Shown: in pieces, positions 17,496 to 26,637 of the stretch
Layout of the letters: every line of letters begins with the position of its first letter
Position numbering within the stretch: position 1 is the first letter of the stretch
Origin: Flavobacterium supellecticarium
GTDB taxonomy: Bacteria > Bacteroidota > Bacteroidia > Flavobacteriales > Flavobacteriaceae
Reading direction: 5' to 3'
NCBI RefSeq assembly: GCF_004801375.1
Contig: NZ_SSNZ01000002.1
Span: forward strand, 372,001-436,000
DNA length: 64,000 nucleotides
The notes under the pieces: generated by a model
The model's input: only the letters and a program-made list of their open reading frames with translations
What the model was told of the DNA's origin: nothing
Databases searched by the model: none
Position numbers and translations under genes: made by a program

Positions 17496-18083
17496 TTAGA
17501 ATTTGAATCCAAGTCCGACCTGGAAGACTTTGTTTTTGGCATCGGTATCTTTTACAACCTCATTTAAACTATAAGTATAACGACCGGTTAAAAATAAACC
17601 GTTATCAAAGTTAAAGGATGCGCCTATCGCCAAAGCGGTGTCGAATTTGTTGACTTCATTGGTTTCAATCGAGCTGTTATTGGTATCATGGCTTTCGTTT
17701 AGTTTGAACCCGAATTGTGGACCTGCTTCCACACTAAGTTGTTTGATGATATACAATTTGGCTAAAACCGGGATATTCAGGTAATCGATTTTGTGTTTGG
17801 TGGTATAGGACGTTCCGAGTAGGTTGTAATTGCTCTCAAAACCCTGTTGGGAATACAAAACTTCCGGCTGAATGGAAAATACGTTGGAAACGATTGGAAC
17901 TTCACCGACGACACCAATATGGAAACCGGTACGATTGTCCGGACCATCTTCGAATTTACCTTGAGTTACAGTGGAAAAGTTCATCCCACCTTTAATACCA
18001 AAACTTGCTTTTTCCTGTGCATTAGCGGTTGTGATTGCGGCTAAAAATAACAGGCTGGCTGATAAAAATTTTGTAAATTTCAT
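17496..18083 (-). CDS. Small outer-membrane beta-barrel (PorT/porin-family) protein
   Basis: A 195-residue protein with signal peptide MKFTKFLSASLLFLAAITTANAQ and then ASFGIKGGMNFSTVTQG. The same layout as the gene at 13522 (SIQPEVLYSQQG, VEAGPQFGFKL, GRYTYSLNEV, final VGLGFKF) shows that the two are paralogues. It is predicted to be an outer-membrane barrel of unknown role. A good promoter lies at 18127-18157. The gene faces the convergent T9SS protein and shares its terminator. Confidence 0.9.
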   Translation of the reverse strand: MKFTKFLSASLLFLAAITTANAQEKASFGIKGGMNFSTVTQGKFEDGPDNRTGFHIGVVGEVPIVSNVFSIQPEVLYSQQGFESNYNLLGTSYTTKHKIDYLNIPVLAKLYIIKQLSVEAGPQFGFKLNESHDTNNSSIETNEVNKFDTALAIGASFNFDNGLFLTGRYTYSLNEVVKDTDAKNKVFQVGLGFKF

Positions 18084-18126
18084 AGTGTTGAATTTTAAGT
18101 TTTTTAACTTTATCCAGAAATCATGC

Positions 18127-18157
18127 CAAAATTACTTACAGATTGTTTTTGATGCAA
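18127..18157 (-). promoter_or_regulatory. Promoter of the barrel gene at 17496-18083
   Basis: Minus-strand TTG (18157-18155), 20 bases, TAATTTTG (18134-18127). Confidence 0.72.
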
Positions 18158-18170
18158 ACACTACTTGTGA

Positions 18171-19073
18171 ATGACTAGCTGGGAATCGTATATAAAAGAA
18201 TATAAATCGTATCTGAAACTCGAAAGAGGATTGTCGGAAAATACGATTGCCAATTATGCTTTCGATGTCGAAAAACTTGTCACGCACCTTGAAAACACTA
18301 AGCAGGAGGTGTCGCCCTTAAAAATTGATGAGCAGGCTTTACAGGGCTTTATTTATGCGATTTCGGGCGTGGTTAATGCACGATCGCAAACCCGGATTAT
18401 TTCGGGACTAAAAAGTTTTTTTAAATTTTTGATTTTTGAAGGCTATCGGGAAACGACACCGCTGGAACTGATCGAAATACCCAAAGTGGGGCGAAAGTTA
18501 CCGGACACTTTATCGACAGAAGAAATTGATACACTTATCGGAGCGATCGATTTGTCTAAAAACGAAGGTGAGCGGAATAGAGCGATGCTGGAAACACTTT
18601 ACAGTTGCGGATTACGGGTTTCGGAATTGGTGACGTTAAAGCTGTCGGATTTGTTTTTTGAAGAAGGTTTTATTAAAGTAACCGGAAAGGGAAATAAACA
18701 ACGTTTTGTGCCGATTGGTACGGCGACTCAAAACTATATTGTACTGTATAAAGACAGTGTTCGGAATCATCAGGCGATAAAGAAAGGATTTGAGGATACG
18801 TTATTTTTAAACCGTAGGGGAAGCGGATTGACCCGGGCGATGGTTTTTACGATTATCAAAGATCTGGCGGTTAAAATTAACCTGCAAAAAACGATTAGTC
18901 CGCATACGTTCCGGCATTCTTTTGCGACGCATTTGCTGGAAAACGGTGCTGACTTACGGGCGATTCAGATGATGCTTGGTCACGAGTCGATAACGACAAC
19001 CGAAGTTTATATGCATCTGGATCGCAAACATCTTTCAAAAGTTTTAAATGCCTATCATCCACGGAATCATTAG
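18171..19073 (+). CDS. xerD: Site-specific tyrosine recombinase XerD
   Basis: A 300-residue protein, the usual XerC/D length, which resolves chromosome dimers at dif with its partner and FtsK. The N-terminal SAM-like core-binding domain (WESYIKEYKSYLKLERGLSENTI) is followed by the catalytic domain with Arg in SCGLRVSELV, the Lys region GKGNKQRFVPIG, HTFRHSFATHLLENGA (His-x-x-Arg), LGHESITTTEVYMHLD with the nucleophile Tyr. No integrase-specific or mobile-element context is seen, so this is the housekeeping enzyme rather than a phage integrase. Its partner is not in the window. Confidence 0.93.
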   Translation: MTSWESYIKEYKSYLKLERGLSENTIANYAFDVEKLVTHLENTKQEVSPLKIDEQALQGFIYAISGVVNARSQTRIISGLKSFFKFLIFEGYRETTPLELIEIPKVGRKLPDTLSTEEIDTLIGAIDLSKNEGERNRAMLETLYSCGLRVSELVTLKLSDLFFEEGFIKVTGKGNKQRFVPIGTATQNYIVLYKDSVRNHQAIKKGFEDTLFLNRRGSGLTRAMVFTIIKDLAVKINLQKTISPHTFRHSFATHLLENGADLRAIQMMLGHESITTTEVYMHLDRKHLSKVLNAYHPRNH

Positions 19074-19085
19074 AGAGTTAAATAA

Positions 19086-19116
19086 AAAAAAGCATTTCCA
19101 TTGGAAATGCTTTTGT
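19086..19116. terminator. Bidirectional terminator between xerD and rny
   Basis: Stem AAAAGCATTTCC / GGAAATGCTTTT with a 3-base ATT loop, flanked by A and T runs. Confidence 0.88.
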
Positions 19117-19134
19117 CTTTTTATGCAGGTGAAT

Positions 19135-20700
19135 TTATTTGGCAATATTAACCGCTCTGGTTTCACGGATTACGGTAATTTTTACCTGACCCGGATAGGT
19201 CATTTCCGTTTGGATTTTCTGTGAAATGTCGAATGAAAGGGTAGAAGCCATTTCGTCGCTCACTTTTTCACTTTCTACGATGACACGTAGTTCACGTCCG
19301 GCCTGAATTGCATAAGCGTTTTTAACACCGTTAAATCCGTAGGCGATTTCTTCAAGATCTTTCAGACGTTGGATGTACGAATCTAATACCTGACGTCGTG
19401 CTCCTGGTCGTGCTCCCGAAATAGCATCACAAACCTGAATAATCGGTGCGATAAGCGATTTCATTTCGATCTCGTCGTGGTGTGCTCCAATAGCGTTGCA
19501 AACCTCTTCTTTTTCGCCGTATTTCTCCGCCCACTGCATACCTAAAATAGCGTGTGGCAGTTCGCTTTCGGTTTCCGGTACTTTTCCGATATCGTGTAAT
19601 AAACCGGCTCTTTTGGCTAGTTTTACGTTTAATCCTAATTCAGCAGCCATAACACCACAAAGTTTGGCAACTTCTCTCGAGTGTTGTAACAGGTTTTGTC
19701 CGTAAGACGAACGGTATTTCATACGTCCAACGATTTTGATAAGCTCCGGATGTAAACCGTGGATACCTAAATCGATAACGGTACGTTTACCCACTTCGAT
19801 AATCTCGTCGTCAATTTGTTTCGCCGTTTTAGCGACTACTTCTTCGATACGTGCCGGGTGAATACGACCGTCGGTTACCAGTTTGTGTAACGCAAGACGG
19901 GCAATTTCACGGCGAACCGGATCAAAACAGGAAAGGATAATCGCTTCAGGAGTATCATCTACAATGATTTCCACTCCGGTAGCGGCTTCCAGGGCGCGGA
20001 TATTACGACCTTCACGTCCGATAATACGACCTTTAACATCGTCGGATTCAATGTTGAATACTGAAACGCAGTTTTCCACAGCTTCTTCCGTACCAATACG
20101 CTGAATCGTGTTGATGATAATTTTTCTCGCTTCCTGATGTGCGGTTAATTTCGCTTCTTCAATTGTTTCCTGAATATGCGACATCGCGCTCGATTTTGCA
20201 TCTGCACGCAGGCTTTCTACCAATTGATTTTTAGCTTCCTCGGCAGAAAGACCGGAAATGACTTCCAGTTGTTCTACCTGGCTTTTATGAAGCTTTTCGA
20301 TTTCAGCTTGCTTTTTATCAAGAACGTCAATACGGTTGTTGTAATCGGCAATTTTGTTTTCCAGTTCATCGTTGCTTTTTTTGGCTTTAGCCAACTCGTT
20401 CGATACCTGTGATTCTTTGTCGCGGGTTCTTTTCTCAGCTTCGGCAATTTTTTTGTCGCGACCTAAAATTACCTGTTCGTGTTCTGCTTTTAATTCAATG
20501 AATTTTTCCTTCGCCTGAAGAATTTTATCTTTTTTGATCGCTTCACCTTCTGTTTTAGCGTCTTTTATCAGGGAAGCTGCTTCACTTTTTGCATTTTTAA
20601 TCAATGCGGAAGCATTGATTTTTTCTAAATACTTAGCAATTCCAAAACCGATTCCTGTTCCTGCAATACAGCAAATAATTATTATAAGTGTTGTGCTCAT
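19135..20700 (-). CDS. rny: Ribonuclease Y
   Basis: A 521-residue membrane-anchored endoribonuclease that starts mRNA decay. Order of parts: an N-terminal membrane segment ([21 protein letters not shown]), a long charged coiled coil (about residues 30-200), a KH RNA-binding domain with [21 protein letters not shown], an HD domain with [10 protein letters not shown] and a conserved C-terminal region. Length and order fit the Bacillus RNase Y. It lies about 30 bases downstream of the 6S RNA gene on the same strand and may be transcribed partly by read-through from zapA. Confidence 0.97.
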   Translation of the reverse strand: MSTTLIIIICCIAGTGIGFGIAKYLEKINASALIKNAKSEAASLIKDAKTEGEAIKKDKILQAKEKFIELKAEHEQVILGRDKKIAEAEKRTRDKESQVSNELAKAKKSNDELENKIADYNNRIDVLDKKQAEIEKLHKSQVEQLEVISGLSAEEAKNQLVESLRADAKSSAMSHIQETIEEAKLTAHQEARKIIINTIQRIGTEEAVENCVSVFNIESDDVKGRIIGREGRNIRALEAATGVEIIVDDTPEAIILSCFDPVRREIARLALHKLVTDGRIHPARIEEVVAKTAKQIDDEIIEVGKRTVIDLGIHGLHPELIKIVGRMKYRSSYGQNLLQHSREVAKLCGVMAAELGLNVKLAKRAGLLHDIGKVPETESELPHAILGMQWAEKYGEKEEVCNAIGAHHDEIEMKSLIAPIIQVCDAISGARPGARRQVLDSYIQRLKDLEEIAYGFNGVKNAYAIQAGRELRVIVESEKVSDEMASTLSFDISQKIQTEMTYPGQVKITVIRETRAVNIAK

Positions 20701-20723
20701 GGTGTGTTTGAAAGTTATATATA

Positions 20724-20886
20724 AAAAAAAGCCTACATTAGGGTTATTGCATAAACTCGTAAAGACAAGTTTTGAGCTAACTCGTTGTTCAAGGATCTGT
20801 TCAGGACAGCTTGCTTTAGAAACGATGATTCGCTCATTTTAATTTGTTAGTGTTGAGTTTATCAAATAGGTACTAATGTAGGCAGT
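20724..20886 (-). ncRNA. ssrS: 6S RNA (6S-Flavo-type)
   Basis: No protein frame fits this gap. On the minus strand the terminal arms GCCTACATTAG (20882-20872) and CTAATGTAGGC (20741-20731) pair over 11 bases. Inside is a second stem ATAAACTC / GAGTTTAT, with a large unpaired central region and then further short helices, about 150 nt in all. This long interrupted hairpin is the 6S shape, which mimics an open promoter and binds RNA polymerase. The 3' arm runs into eight T, a terminator-like end. The position between zapA and a downstream gene is typical of 6S RNA in many bacteria. Ends are approximate, and covariance-model scoring would confirm. Confidence 0.82.
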
Positions 20887-20911
20887 ATCTTAATCTATTT
20901 AAAGAACGTGT

Positions 20912-21205
20912 TTATTTTGATAGAATCGAATTCAGATGGTCATCCATTTTTTTTAAGCGATCAAAAGCATCTTGAAAATCGGTGGATTTATCAATTTGTT
21001 TTTGTTCTAATTGAGAGGCAAACTGTAAAGCGCACATGGCTAAAACGTCCTGTTTGTCGCGCACGGCATAGTTTTCCTCGAATTGTTTAATCATTGTATC
21101 AATCTTTTTGGAAGCACTTCGGAGTCCTTCTTCCTGAGTGTAATCCACAGTTAGCGGGTAAACCCTGTCGGCGATAGATATCTTTATTTTGAGCTTGTCA
21201 TCCAT
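20912..21205 (-). CDS. zapA: Cell division protein ZapA
   Basis: A 97-residue FtsZ-associated protein that helps bundle FtsZ filaments. The N-terminal LKIKISIADRVYPLTVDYTQEEGLRSASKKIDTMI is the ZapA globular domain, and the C-terminal half (DVLAMCALQFASQLEQKQ...DAFDRLKKMDDHLNSIL) is the dimerising coiled coil. It is cytoplasmic. It follows the coiled-coil gene at 21213 with a 7-base gap and precedes 6S RNA, the conserved neighbourhood of zapA. Confidence 0.93.
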   Translation of the reverse strand: MDDKLKIKISIADRVYPLTVDYTQEEGLRSASKKIDTMIKQFEENYAVRDKQDVLAMCALQFASQLEQKQIDKSTDFQDAFDRLKKMDDHLNSILSK

Positions 21206-21212
21206 AAGCTTT

Positions 21213-21503
21213 CTATTCCGATAGCTGTGCTATACAATAATCAATTTCGCGTATTAATGAATTTATTTTGAGTTTCGTTTCTCTCTTGTTATCTTCACTG
21301 CCTAATAATGAATTCGCCATTTTCAGGTTTTCATACTGCGCCTGTAGGGCGGTAATTTCCTCTTTTTGACGGTTTATTGCTGCTGTTGATCTCGATAATT
21401 CATTTCGCAATTCCTGATTCTGTTTTTCAAGGCTATCCATTTTTAGGAGGAGCCTGGAAAACTTATGTTCAAGAGAATCAATGATTTCCGATAATCCATT
21501 CAT
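21213..21503 (-). CDS. Small coiled-coil protein (ZapB-like, unassigned)
   Basis: A 96-residue protein that is nearly one continuous coiled coil: IIDSLEHKFSRLLLKMDSLEKQNQELRNELSRSTAAINRQKEEITALQAQYENLK. There is no signal peptide. It is the first gene of the unit with zapA and has a good promoter at 21532-21562. Its size, form and position suggest a division-associated protein like ZapB, but no diagnostic motif is seen, so this remains inference. Confidence 0.8.
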   Translation of the reverse strand: MNGLSEIIDSLEHKFSRLLLKMDSLEKQNQELRNELSRSTAAINRQKEEITALQAQYENLKMANSLLGSEDNKRETKLKINSLIREIDYCIAQLSE

Positions 21504-21531
21504 TGCAGACTGATTTCATTATATGATTTTA

Positions 21532-21562
21532 CAAAGTTAGCATTCCTGATGAGAAATACCAA
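21532..21562 (-). promoter_or_regulatory. Promoter of the coiled-coil/zapA unit
   Basis: Minus-strand TTG (21562-21560), 20 bases, TAACTTTG (21539-21532); leader about 25 bases. Confidence 0.72.
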
Positions 21563-21633
21563 TAGTTTTGCTAAAAAAAAGGAAAATCTTTGGCTGTATT
21601 TGGTAATAATTTGTCTTATAGTTAGTTAAGTTT

Positions 21634-21663
21634 TTGCAGTATTTTTAGTTTGTTTTATATTTG
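21634..21663 (+). promoter_or_regulatory. Promoter of the M23 peptidase gene
   Basis: TTG (21634-21636), 19 bases, TATATTTG (21656-21663); exact consensus. The leader is about 20 bases. Confidence 0.82.
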
Positions 21664-21690
21664 TTTTTTATATTAGCCTAAATTCGTTTT

Positions 21691-23409
21691 ATGAGACTGT
21701 TGTTGTTTTTCTGCTTCTCTTTTTTGTGTTGTTTTTCGCAAAATCAATATCCAAAGGATTATTTCCGATCACCACTTGATATTCCATTACAATCGTCCGG
21801 AACTTTCGGAGAATTGCGTGGCAATCATTTTCATTCGGGACTGGATTATAAAACACAACAGCGTACCGGTTTGCCGGTTTTTGCTGTAGCCGACGGCTAT
21901 GTTTCCCGAATAAAAGTTTCTACGTTTGGTTATGGACATGCATTATACATCACACATCCCAATGGAGTGACTACGGTATATGGCCATCTAAAGGCATATT
22001 CCGGTAAAATCGGGGAGTATGTGCGTAAAAAGCAATATGCTCAGAAAAAATTTGAAATCGAATTGTTTCCATTGGCTTCGGAATTGCCGGTTGCCAAAAG
22101 CGAGTTAATTGCATTATCGGGAAATACCGGTGGATCGGGTGGCCCGCACCTTCATTTTGAATATCGGGATACCAAAACGGAAAAAACACTCAATCCGTTA
22201 CTGTTTGGTATGGATAAGGAGACAACCGATACCAAAGCGCCGACCGTAAATGGGATCGTCGTTTATCCGATCAGTGATGACGCCGTGGTAAATCAGTCGC
22301 AAAACCCGATATTGGTAAACTTGTCGCTTCAAAAAGACGGTTCTTATATGGGAAGTAAAGTCATGGGAAAAGGTGCTATAGGCTTTTCTCTGGATGCGTA
22401 TGATACGTCCGATAATAACTATAGTAAAAACGGAATTTATAAAGTGGAAACCTTTTTAAACGGTACCAAACTTTATGGCTATCAGTTTGATGCTTTTTCG
22501 TTTGACGAATCGCGTTATATCAATAATTTTATCGATTTCGAACGTTATAAAAAAACAAAACTCCGCTATCAAAAGCTGTTTTACAAAAAGAGCTATCCGT
22601 TTTCGATTATCAGTGATAATGCTAAAAACGGACAGATTACGGTAAAAGAAAAAGATACATTTTCCTACCGTATCGAAGTGTCCGATTTTCACAATAACAA
22701 AACGATCATTAATATTCCGGTAGTTTATGCGGATCAGCCGGTAAAATTCCCGCGTAAAGAAGTTACCACACCCTATTTTATCAAAGCGAGCAACGATCAT
22801 AATTTTACAAAAGACAATATTTCGGTATTTGTACCGGCAAATGCTTTCTACGAAGATTTTTACCTGCGTTTTGACGTGAAAAACAACGTGCTGGATTTGC
22901 ATGATGATACCGTTCCGGCACATAACAATATTACAATCACGTTCGATGTTAAAGGAATACCGAATCTGGATTATAAAAAAAGTTTTATCGGGCGGATGGA
23001 TGGTAGTAAGCCCGAATATTTTACGACAACCAAAAAAGGAGATTTGTTTTCCATCCGTACCAAAGACCTGGGGAAATTTATGCTGATGCAGGACAGTGTC
23101 GGACCGAGAATATACAAACCGAATTTTACCACCGGCAGTACGATCGATAAACTGGATACGATTAGCGTGCACATTCAGGACGATTTATCCGGAATTAAAG
23201 AATACAACGGTTACCTGAATGGGAAGTGGATTTTAATGAAATACGACTATAAAACCAAATTACTGGTACACGATCTGAACGATATGATTTATGACGACGG
23301 AAGGAATGATTTGAAAATTATTGTGTCCGATAATATAGGAAATTCCACTACCTTTGAAACGCACTTTTTTAAAACCTTAAAACCAACCTCTCTTGAAAAG
23401 AATAATTGA
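21691..23409 (+). CDS. M23 family metallopeptidase
   Basis: A 572-residue protein with signal peptide MRLLLFFCFSFLCCFSQ. The LytM/M23 zinc endopeptidase domain is near the N-terminus (residues about 30-170) with GNHFHSGLDY (H-x(n)-D metal ligands) and SGGPHLHFEY (HxH). The remaining 400 residues are beta-rich with Ig-like features and no known motif. It probably cuts peptide bridges in peptidoglycan or acts as a divisome/envelope factor in the periplasm. Its 3' end overlaps the following TonB-receptor gene by 17 bases, so the two are coupled. Confidence 0.93.
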   Translation: MRLLLFFCFSFLCCFSQNQYPKDYFRSPLDIPLQSSGTFGELRGNHFHSGLDYKTQQRTGLPVFAVADGYVSRIKVSTFGYGHALYITHPNGVTTVYGHLKAYSGKIGEYVRKKQYAQKKFEIELFPLASELPVAKSELIALSGNTGGSGGPHLHFEYRDTKTEKTLNPLLFGMDKETTDTKAPTVNGIVVYPISDDAVVNQSQNPILVNLSLQKDGSYMGSKVMGKGAIGFSLDAYDTSDNNYSKNGIYKVETFLNGTKLYGYQFDAFSFDESRYINNFIDFERYKKTKLRYQKLFYKKSYPFSIISDNAKNGQITVKEKDTFSYRIEVSDFHNNKTIINIPVVYADQPVKFPRKEVTTPYFIKASNDHNFTKDNISVFVPANAFYEDFYLRFDVKNNVLDLHDDTVPAHNNITITFDVKGIPNLDYKKSFIGRMDGSKPEYFTTTKKGDLFSIRTKDLGKFMLMQDSVGPRIYKPNFTTGSTIDKLDTISVHIQDDLSGIKEYNGYLNGKWILMKYDYKTKLLVHDLNDMIYDDGRNDLKIIVSDNIGNSTTFETHFFKTLKPTSLEKNN

Positions 23410-25864
23410 TTTTATTGCGATTTGTATTTTATTTATTGGTTTTGGCGCTTATGCACAAACGGCTCGGGTAAAAGGGATTCTTTTGGACGAGTCTAATAAA
23501 CCAATAGCAAAAGCATCTGTTAAAACCAATACCGCTTCCGTTATATCAAATGAAAACGGTTTTTTTCAAATCACAGTACCGGCCAATCAGAAGATAACGA
23601 TCGAGATTACACACGTTAGTTACAAAAAAGTAGCGACGGTTCTGTCGTTAAAACCCAATGAAGATTATGAACTAAACGTGGTGTTAAACCAGCGTGCGGA
23701 ACAATTGGGGGAAGTGGTTGTGTCGAAAGGAGGACGTAAAAGAGTAGAAGGAATTACAACCATCGCGCCGGAAGTGATCCGGACAATTCCGGGAGCCAAT
23801 GCCGGAGTAGAAAATATATTAAAAACCCTTCCGGGGGTTTATTCCAACAACGAATTGAGTACGCAATATGCCGTTCGGGGAGGAAATTACGACGAAAACC
23901 TGGTGTATGTCAACGAAATTGAAGTATACCGCCCGTTTTTGATTCGTTCCGGTCAGCAGGAAGGATTGAGTTTTACCAATACGGAAATGGTTCAGAATGT
24001 TGATTTTTCTGCCGGAGGATTTCAGGCCAAATACGGCGATAAATTATCATCGGTATTGGATATTACCTATCGTCGTCCAACGAAATTCCAGGCGGCTTTC
24101 GATGCCAGTTTATTAGGCGGAAGTGCTACGGTGGATCTGGTTTCCAAAAATCAGAAATGGACTAATATCACCGGAGTGCGTTACCGCGATAACAGTCTTT
24201 TGGTAAAAAGTCAGGAAACCGAAACAAACTTCCGACCAACATTTGTTGACGTACAAACATTGATCAATTTTGATGCATCCACCAAATGGCAATGGAGCTT
24301 TTTGGGGAACATCTCACAAAACCGCTATAACTACCAACCCATATCGCGTCAGACAAATTTTGGAACGATCGATAATCCGATCGCTTTACAAGTTTTCTAT
24401 AACGGACAAGAAAAAGACCGCTATCTGACTTTATTTGGGGCGTTGAAATCCGTATATCAGGTAAGCGACGATTTTAAACTGAAGTTTATCGGATCGGCTT
24501 ATCATACGCAGGAACAGGAACATTTCGATATCCAGGCGCAATATGCTTTGGGCGAAGTGGATAGTAATATCGGATCGGAAACCTTTGGTGACGTCGTGTA
24601 TTCCCGTGGTGTAGGATCGCAATTAAGTCATGCCCGTAACAATCTGGATGCGCTTATTTTTAACGGAGAAGTAAAAGGATTTCATTCGTCTAAAACCAGT
24701 GAACATCAGGTGGAATGGGGCTTGAAATTTACAAAAGAAGATATTCGCGACCGTATTGTAGAATGGGAAGCGATCGACTCGGCCGGGTTTTCATTACCGG
24801 CACCGATTTTGGATATTCCACATGATCAACCTTATACGCCGTATACCGGACCTTTGGCACCGTATCAGAATGTACGGGCGACCAATTTTGTACAGATCAA
24901 CCGTTTTTCGGGTTATGCCCAATGGAATTACCGCGGGGAAATCGGAACAGCCGAATATTGGGTGAATGCCGGAGTTCGGGCGCATCAATGGCAGGTGAGT
25001 GGGGATAATATTACGACCGGCGACAGTCAGTTTGTGATTAGTCCGAGAGTGCAGTTTGCTATAAAACCGGCCTGGGTAATGGATATGTTGTTCCGTTTGT
25101 CAGGAGGAGTCTATCATCAACCGCCATTTTATCGTGAGCTACGTGACGCTGATGGGGTTGTGCAGCCTAATGTAAAAGCGCAACAATCCGTTCATATTGT
25201 ATTGGGGAACGACTATAGTTTTAAAATGTGGGGAAGGCCGTTTAAGTTGATATCAGAAGCCTATTATAAAAACCTGTCGGATGTGAATACCTATACGATT
25301 GACAATGTGCGCATTCGTTATAGCGCCAATAATGATGCTACGGCCTATGTATATGGAGCTGATTTCCGTTTAAACGGGGAATTTGTTCCCGGAACGGAAT
25401 CCTGGTTTAGTTTTGGTTATCTGAAAACGGAAGAAAATCAGGACGGCCGTGGTTATATCGCCCGACCAACTGATCAGCGTTTAAAATTCGGATTGTTGTT
25501 TCAGGACTATATGCCGAACATTCCGAACCTGAAAATGTACCTGAATGTAGTGTATAATACCGGATTACCCGGTGGTTCGCCTTCGTATGCTGATCCGTAT
25601 GATTACCAGTTGCGACTAAAAGACTACCGCAGAGCCGATGCCGGTTTTTCCTATGTTTTTAAAGATACAACAATCAAATCGACTAAAAACTGGTTAAAAC
25701 CGTTTCAGGAAGTGGCTTTGGGATTTGAAATTTTTAACCTTTTCAACAACCAGAATGCTATTACCAATACCTGGGTGCGCGATGTTTATACGAAGAGCCA
25801 ATACGGAATTCCGAATTATATGACAACCCGTACGTTCAATTTAAAATTGAATGTAAGATTGTAG
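23393..25864 (+). CDS. TonB-dependent receptor with carboxypeptidase-like regulatory domain
   Basis: An 823-residue outer-membrane receptor. The start codon is TTG (23393), lying inside the end of the M23 gene; it begins a signal peptide (MKRIIDFIAICILFIGFGAYAQ), and no ATG fits as well. An N-terminal CarbopepD_reg-like domain (RVKGILLDESNKPIAKASV) is followed by the plug (VENILKTLPGVYSNNELSTQYAVRGGNYDENLVYVNEI) and a 22-strand-type barrel ending in TFNLKLNVRL. The substrate is unknown, and no SusD partner is adjacent. The next gene is a lipoprotein with its own promoter. Confidence 0.93.
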   Translation: MKRIIDFIAICILFIGFGAYAQTARVKGILLDESNKPIAKASVKTNTASVISNENGFFQITVPANQKITIEITHVSYKKVATVLSLKPNEDYELNVVLNQRAEQLGEVVVSKGGRKRVEGITTIAPEVIRTIPGANAGVENILKTLPGVYSNNELSTQYAVRGGNYDENLVYVNEIEVYRPFLIRSGQQEGLSFTNTEMVQNVDFSAGGFQAKYGDKLSSVLDITYRRPTKFQAAFDASLLGGSATVDLVSKNQKWTNITGVRYRDNSLLVKSQETETNFRPTFVDVQTLINFDASTKWQWSFLGNISQNRYNYQPISRQTNFGTIDNPIALQVFYNGQEKDRYLTLFGALKSVYQVSDDFKLKFIGSAYHTQEQEHFDIQAQYALGEVDSNIGSETFGDVVYSRGVGSQLSHARNNLDALIFNGEVKGFHSSKTSEHQVEWGLKFTKEDIRDRIVEWEAIDSAGFSLPAPILDIPHDQPYTPYTGPLAPYQNVRATNFVQINRFSGYAQWNYRGEIGTAEYWVNAGVRAHQWQVSGDNITTGDSQFVISPRVQFAIKPAWVMDMLFRLSGGVYHQPPFYRELRDADGVVQPNVKAQQSVHIVLGNDYSFKMWGRPFKLISEAYYKNLSDVNTYTIDNVRIRYSANNDATAYVYGADFRLNGEFVPGTESWFSFGYLKTEENQDGRGYIARPTDQRLKFGLLFQDYMPNIPNLKMYLNVVYNTGLPGGSPSYADPYDYQLRLKDYRRADAGFSYVFKDTTIKSTKNWLKPFQEVALGFEIFNLFNNQNAITNTWVRDVYTKSQYGIPNYMTTRTFNLKLNVRL

Positions 25865-25889
25865 TTCCAGTGTAAAAGTTATATATTTG
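25859..25889 (+). promoter_or_regulatory. Promoter of the lipoprotein gene at 25912
   Basis: TTG (25859-25861), 20 bases, TATATTTG (25882-25889). The TTG overlaps the end of the receptor gene. Confidence 0.7.
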
Positions 25890-25911
25890 AAATACCATTT
25901 AATTCCCGAAG

Positions 25912-26637
25912 ATGAAAAAGATTGTAACCTGTACCACTTTACTTCTGACATTTCTTTTTATTGGATGTAAAGAGCCGGAAAGTAATAAGCCAAAGGTAAT
26001 TTACGATGCCACGAAAAATGCGGTAAACAATCCGGTAAAAAGAGATTCTTCACAAATTAAGATCGCCGATTTACCGATCTATATGGAAGGAACCAAATAC
26101 CTGATTCACGCTATCGGGGATATTCGGGTGTACGACGGTCCGGGAAGCAGCTACGGATCCAGTAAAACCAACTCGGTGAGTTATGCGATTTCCAATTACA
26201 ACCGCTTTGAAGTTACCGGGTATTTTCAGAATTTAAAATTCCAGCATGTTGATTCGACTGCTATGCGAAGTCTTACGGATAAAGCCATTCAGATTCAAAC
26301 GGCGACTTACCTGAATACGATTGCCGATAAAACCAAAAGACAAATTCTGGTATATTCGTTAGTCGATTCGGATACCAATCGCGATGGAAAAATTGATTCC
26401 AACGATATTAAATCGCTATACCTAAGCAATTTTAACGGAACCCATTTTACCAAATTATCGGATGATTTACAGGAATTATTGGATTGGAATGTGGTAGAAG
26501 TACAAAACCGATTATATTTCCGTACGATTGAAGATATCAATAAAAACGGAGCGTTCGATAAAAAAGATCAGGTGCATTATTTCTTCGTAAATCTGATGGA
26601 TAAAGAATGGAAGGCAGAAGAATATATGCCGATCTAA
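25912..26637 (+). CDS. Lipoprotein with EF-hand/dockerin-like calcium motifs
   Basis: A 241-residue predicted lipoprotein: MKKIVTCTTLLLTFLFIGCKE has a lipobox with Cys19. Two calcium-loop-like motifs are visible near the C-terminus, DSDTNRDGKIDSND and EDINKNGAFDKKD. The rest is a beta-rich domain of unknown type. It may sit in the outer membrane near the TonB-dependent receptor encoded upstream, but co-function is inferred from neighbourhood only. The gene meets the convergent DUF2971 gene with a 4-base overlap and has no terminator between. Confidence 0.8.
   Translation: MKKIVTCTTLLLTFLFIGCKEPESNKPKVIYDATKNAVNNPVKRDSSQIKIADLPIYMEGTKYLIHAIGDIRVYDGPGSSYGSSKTNSVSYAISNYNRFEVTGYFQNLKFQHVDSTAMRSLTDKAIQIQTATYLNTIADKTKRQILVYSLVDSDTNRDGKIDSNDIKSLYLSNFNGTHFTKLSDDLQELLDWNVVEVQNRLYFRTIEDINKNGAFDKKDQVHYFFVNLMDKEWKAEEYMPI

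Noticed and set aside
18171..19073. XerD-like recombinase as a mark of a mobile element
   Set aside because: It has housekeeping XerD length and motifs, no attachment-site repeats were seen and its neighbours are core genes (rny, zapA).
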